The translations under genes were made by a program, and so were the position numbers. From the NCBI GenBank assembly GCA_905250125.1, contig CAJNOL010000451.1, positions 1-64,000 on the forward strand: a stretch of 64,000 nucleotides of DNA. The letters run 5' to 3'. Below are positions 63,434-64,000 of this stretch, one piece after another; positions within the stretch are counted from its first letter, which is position 1, and each line of letters opens with the position of its first letter. The notes beneath the pieces are model-generated. The model was not told the DNA's origin, made no database searches, and worked only from the letters and a program-made list of their open reading frames with translations. The DNA is from Rotaria sordida (lineage: Eukaryota > Rotifera > Eurotatoria > Philodinida > Philodinidae).

Positions 63434-64000
63434 GTAAATTAATAGAAAGAAAAAAAAATCCATAAATTATTGCATAAATAATTCGTTCGATGAAGTATAT
63501 GATATAATAAAAGAATTATCAAAAAAAGATCAATTTACAGTATCGAATAAGTACCGAGAGAAAAAACTCTTTGCTAAATTATTCTCATGATTTTAATAAG
63601 AAAAGTTAACACTATTGAGAATAAATCTTCTTGAAATTTATCGATCAATTCCTGAATGTGTATGTAATAACTTGTAGATTGACGAATACGGAGTCCGTAT
63701 ACAACCATATATCTCTGTGAACATATGCAGAGGTCGTATACGCCTTTCATGTATGAAGATAATAATCGAGCGTTTTTATTCTCCATGAATCACGGTATGT
63801 GACAAGAAGATATACGATCGTAATATGGGTCTATGTAAAATCATCATATTTCTCCGTATAAGGTCGTCTACAACTGTGCCTCTTTGACTTGGGCTTGTAC
63901 AATCATGTATAGTGGAGCGCAAATCAAACTTAATATGCATAAAAATGTTTTTAATTTAATAGAATATTCAATGAAAAAAGCACTTTATCAATTAGTTAAT
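63434..64000. other. probable intron of the coiled-coil gene
   Basis: No exon was recognised. The minus-strand frame at 63786-63574 lacks coiled-coil character and looks like chance. Nothing repeated elsewhere in the window was noticed. Confidence 0.35.

Noticed and set aside
1-64000. tRNA genes and CRISPR arrays
   Set aside because: Scanned by eye for T-loop (GGTTCGA-type) motifs and for regularly spaced identical repeats; the only regular array is the diverged 55-bp minisatellite, which has no spacers.

Overview
The window looks like nuclear DNA of a small AT-rich metazoan, most likely a bdelloid rotifer. This is inference from several cues: genes with many short GT-AG introns (often 50-70 nt), AT-ending codons, animal-specific families (PACSIN, SGSM, RABL2, class A GPCR, ENPP), an ART (arginine ADP-ribosyltransferase) relic of the kind abundant in bdelloids, and a short TGTGGG-type tract matching the bdelloid telomere repeat as I remember it. 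No prokaryotic, organellar or viral genes were seen.

Layout. 0-3 kb: a secreted/type I membrane protein of unknown family and an MLF (myeloid leukemia factor) gene, both on +. 3-19.7 kb: repeat-rich and gene-poor, holding two copies of a dispersed repeat, an inverted telomere-like tract, a broken ART gene, an eight-unit 55-bp minisatellite between inward-facing G-rich arrays, and a decayed MPC1 copy (-). 19.7-23.2 kb: PACSIN/syndapin (+, 12 exons plus a possible in-frame cassette exon). 28.3-29.0 kb: a small secreted Kunitz-like gene (-), assembled here from four short exons. 30.0-32.7 kb: a secreted ENPP-family protein that has lost active-site residues (-). 33.7-34.6 kb: a secreted amphipathic-helix protein with 15-residue repeats (+). 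34.6-48.2 kb: a long gene-poor stretch with two foldback (hairpin) elements. 48.2-50.0 kb: a class A GPCR (+). 50.5-53.0 kb: RABL2 (-) with a predicted 290-residue C-terminal extension. 53.7-60.5 kb: SGSM1/2-like RUN-TBC RabGAP (+, about 21 exons). 61.0-62.1 kb: an intact hAT-type MITE and a third foldback. 62.8-63.4 kb: the 3' end of a coiled-coil gene (-) running off the window.

The genes do not form an operon or one pathway. Several deal with membrane traffic: PACSIN (membrane curvature and endocytosis), RABL2 (small GTPase of cilium assembly) and SGSM (RabGAP); RABL2 and SGSM are divergent neighbours about 0.7 kb apart. The most interesting items are the RABL2 extension, the exact 55-bp array with its inverted G-rich flanks, the 927-bp near-perfect palindrome with a TA duplication, the telomere-like head-on tract, and the decayed or repurposed enzymes (MPC1, ART, ENPP). 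Exon borders were found by eye from GT-AG signals and reading-frame continuity; no searches were run.
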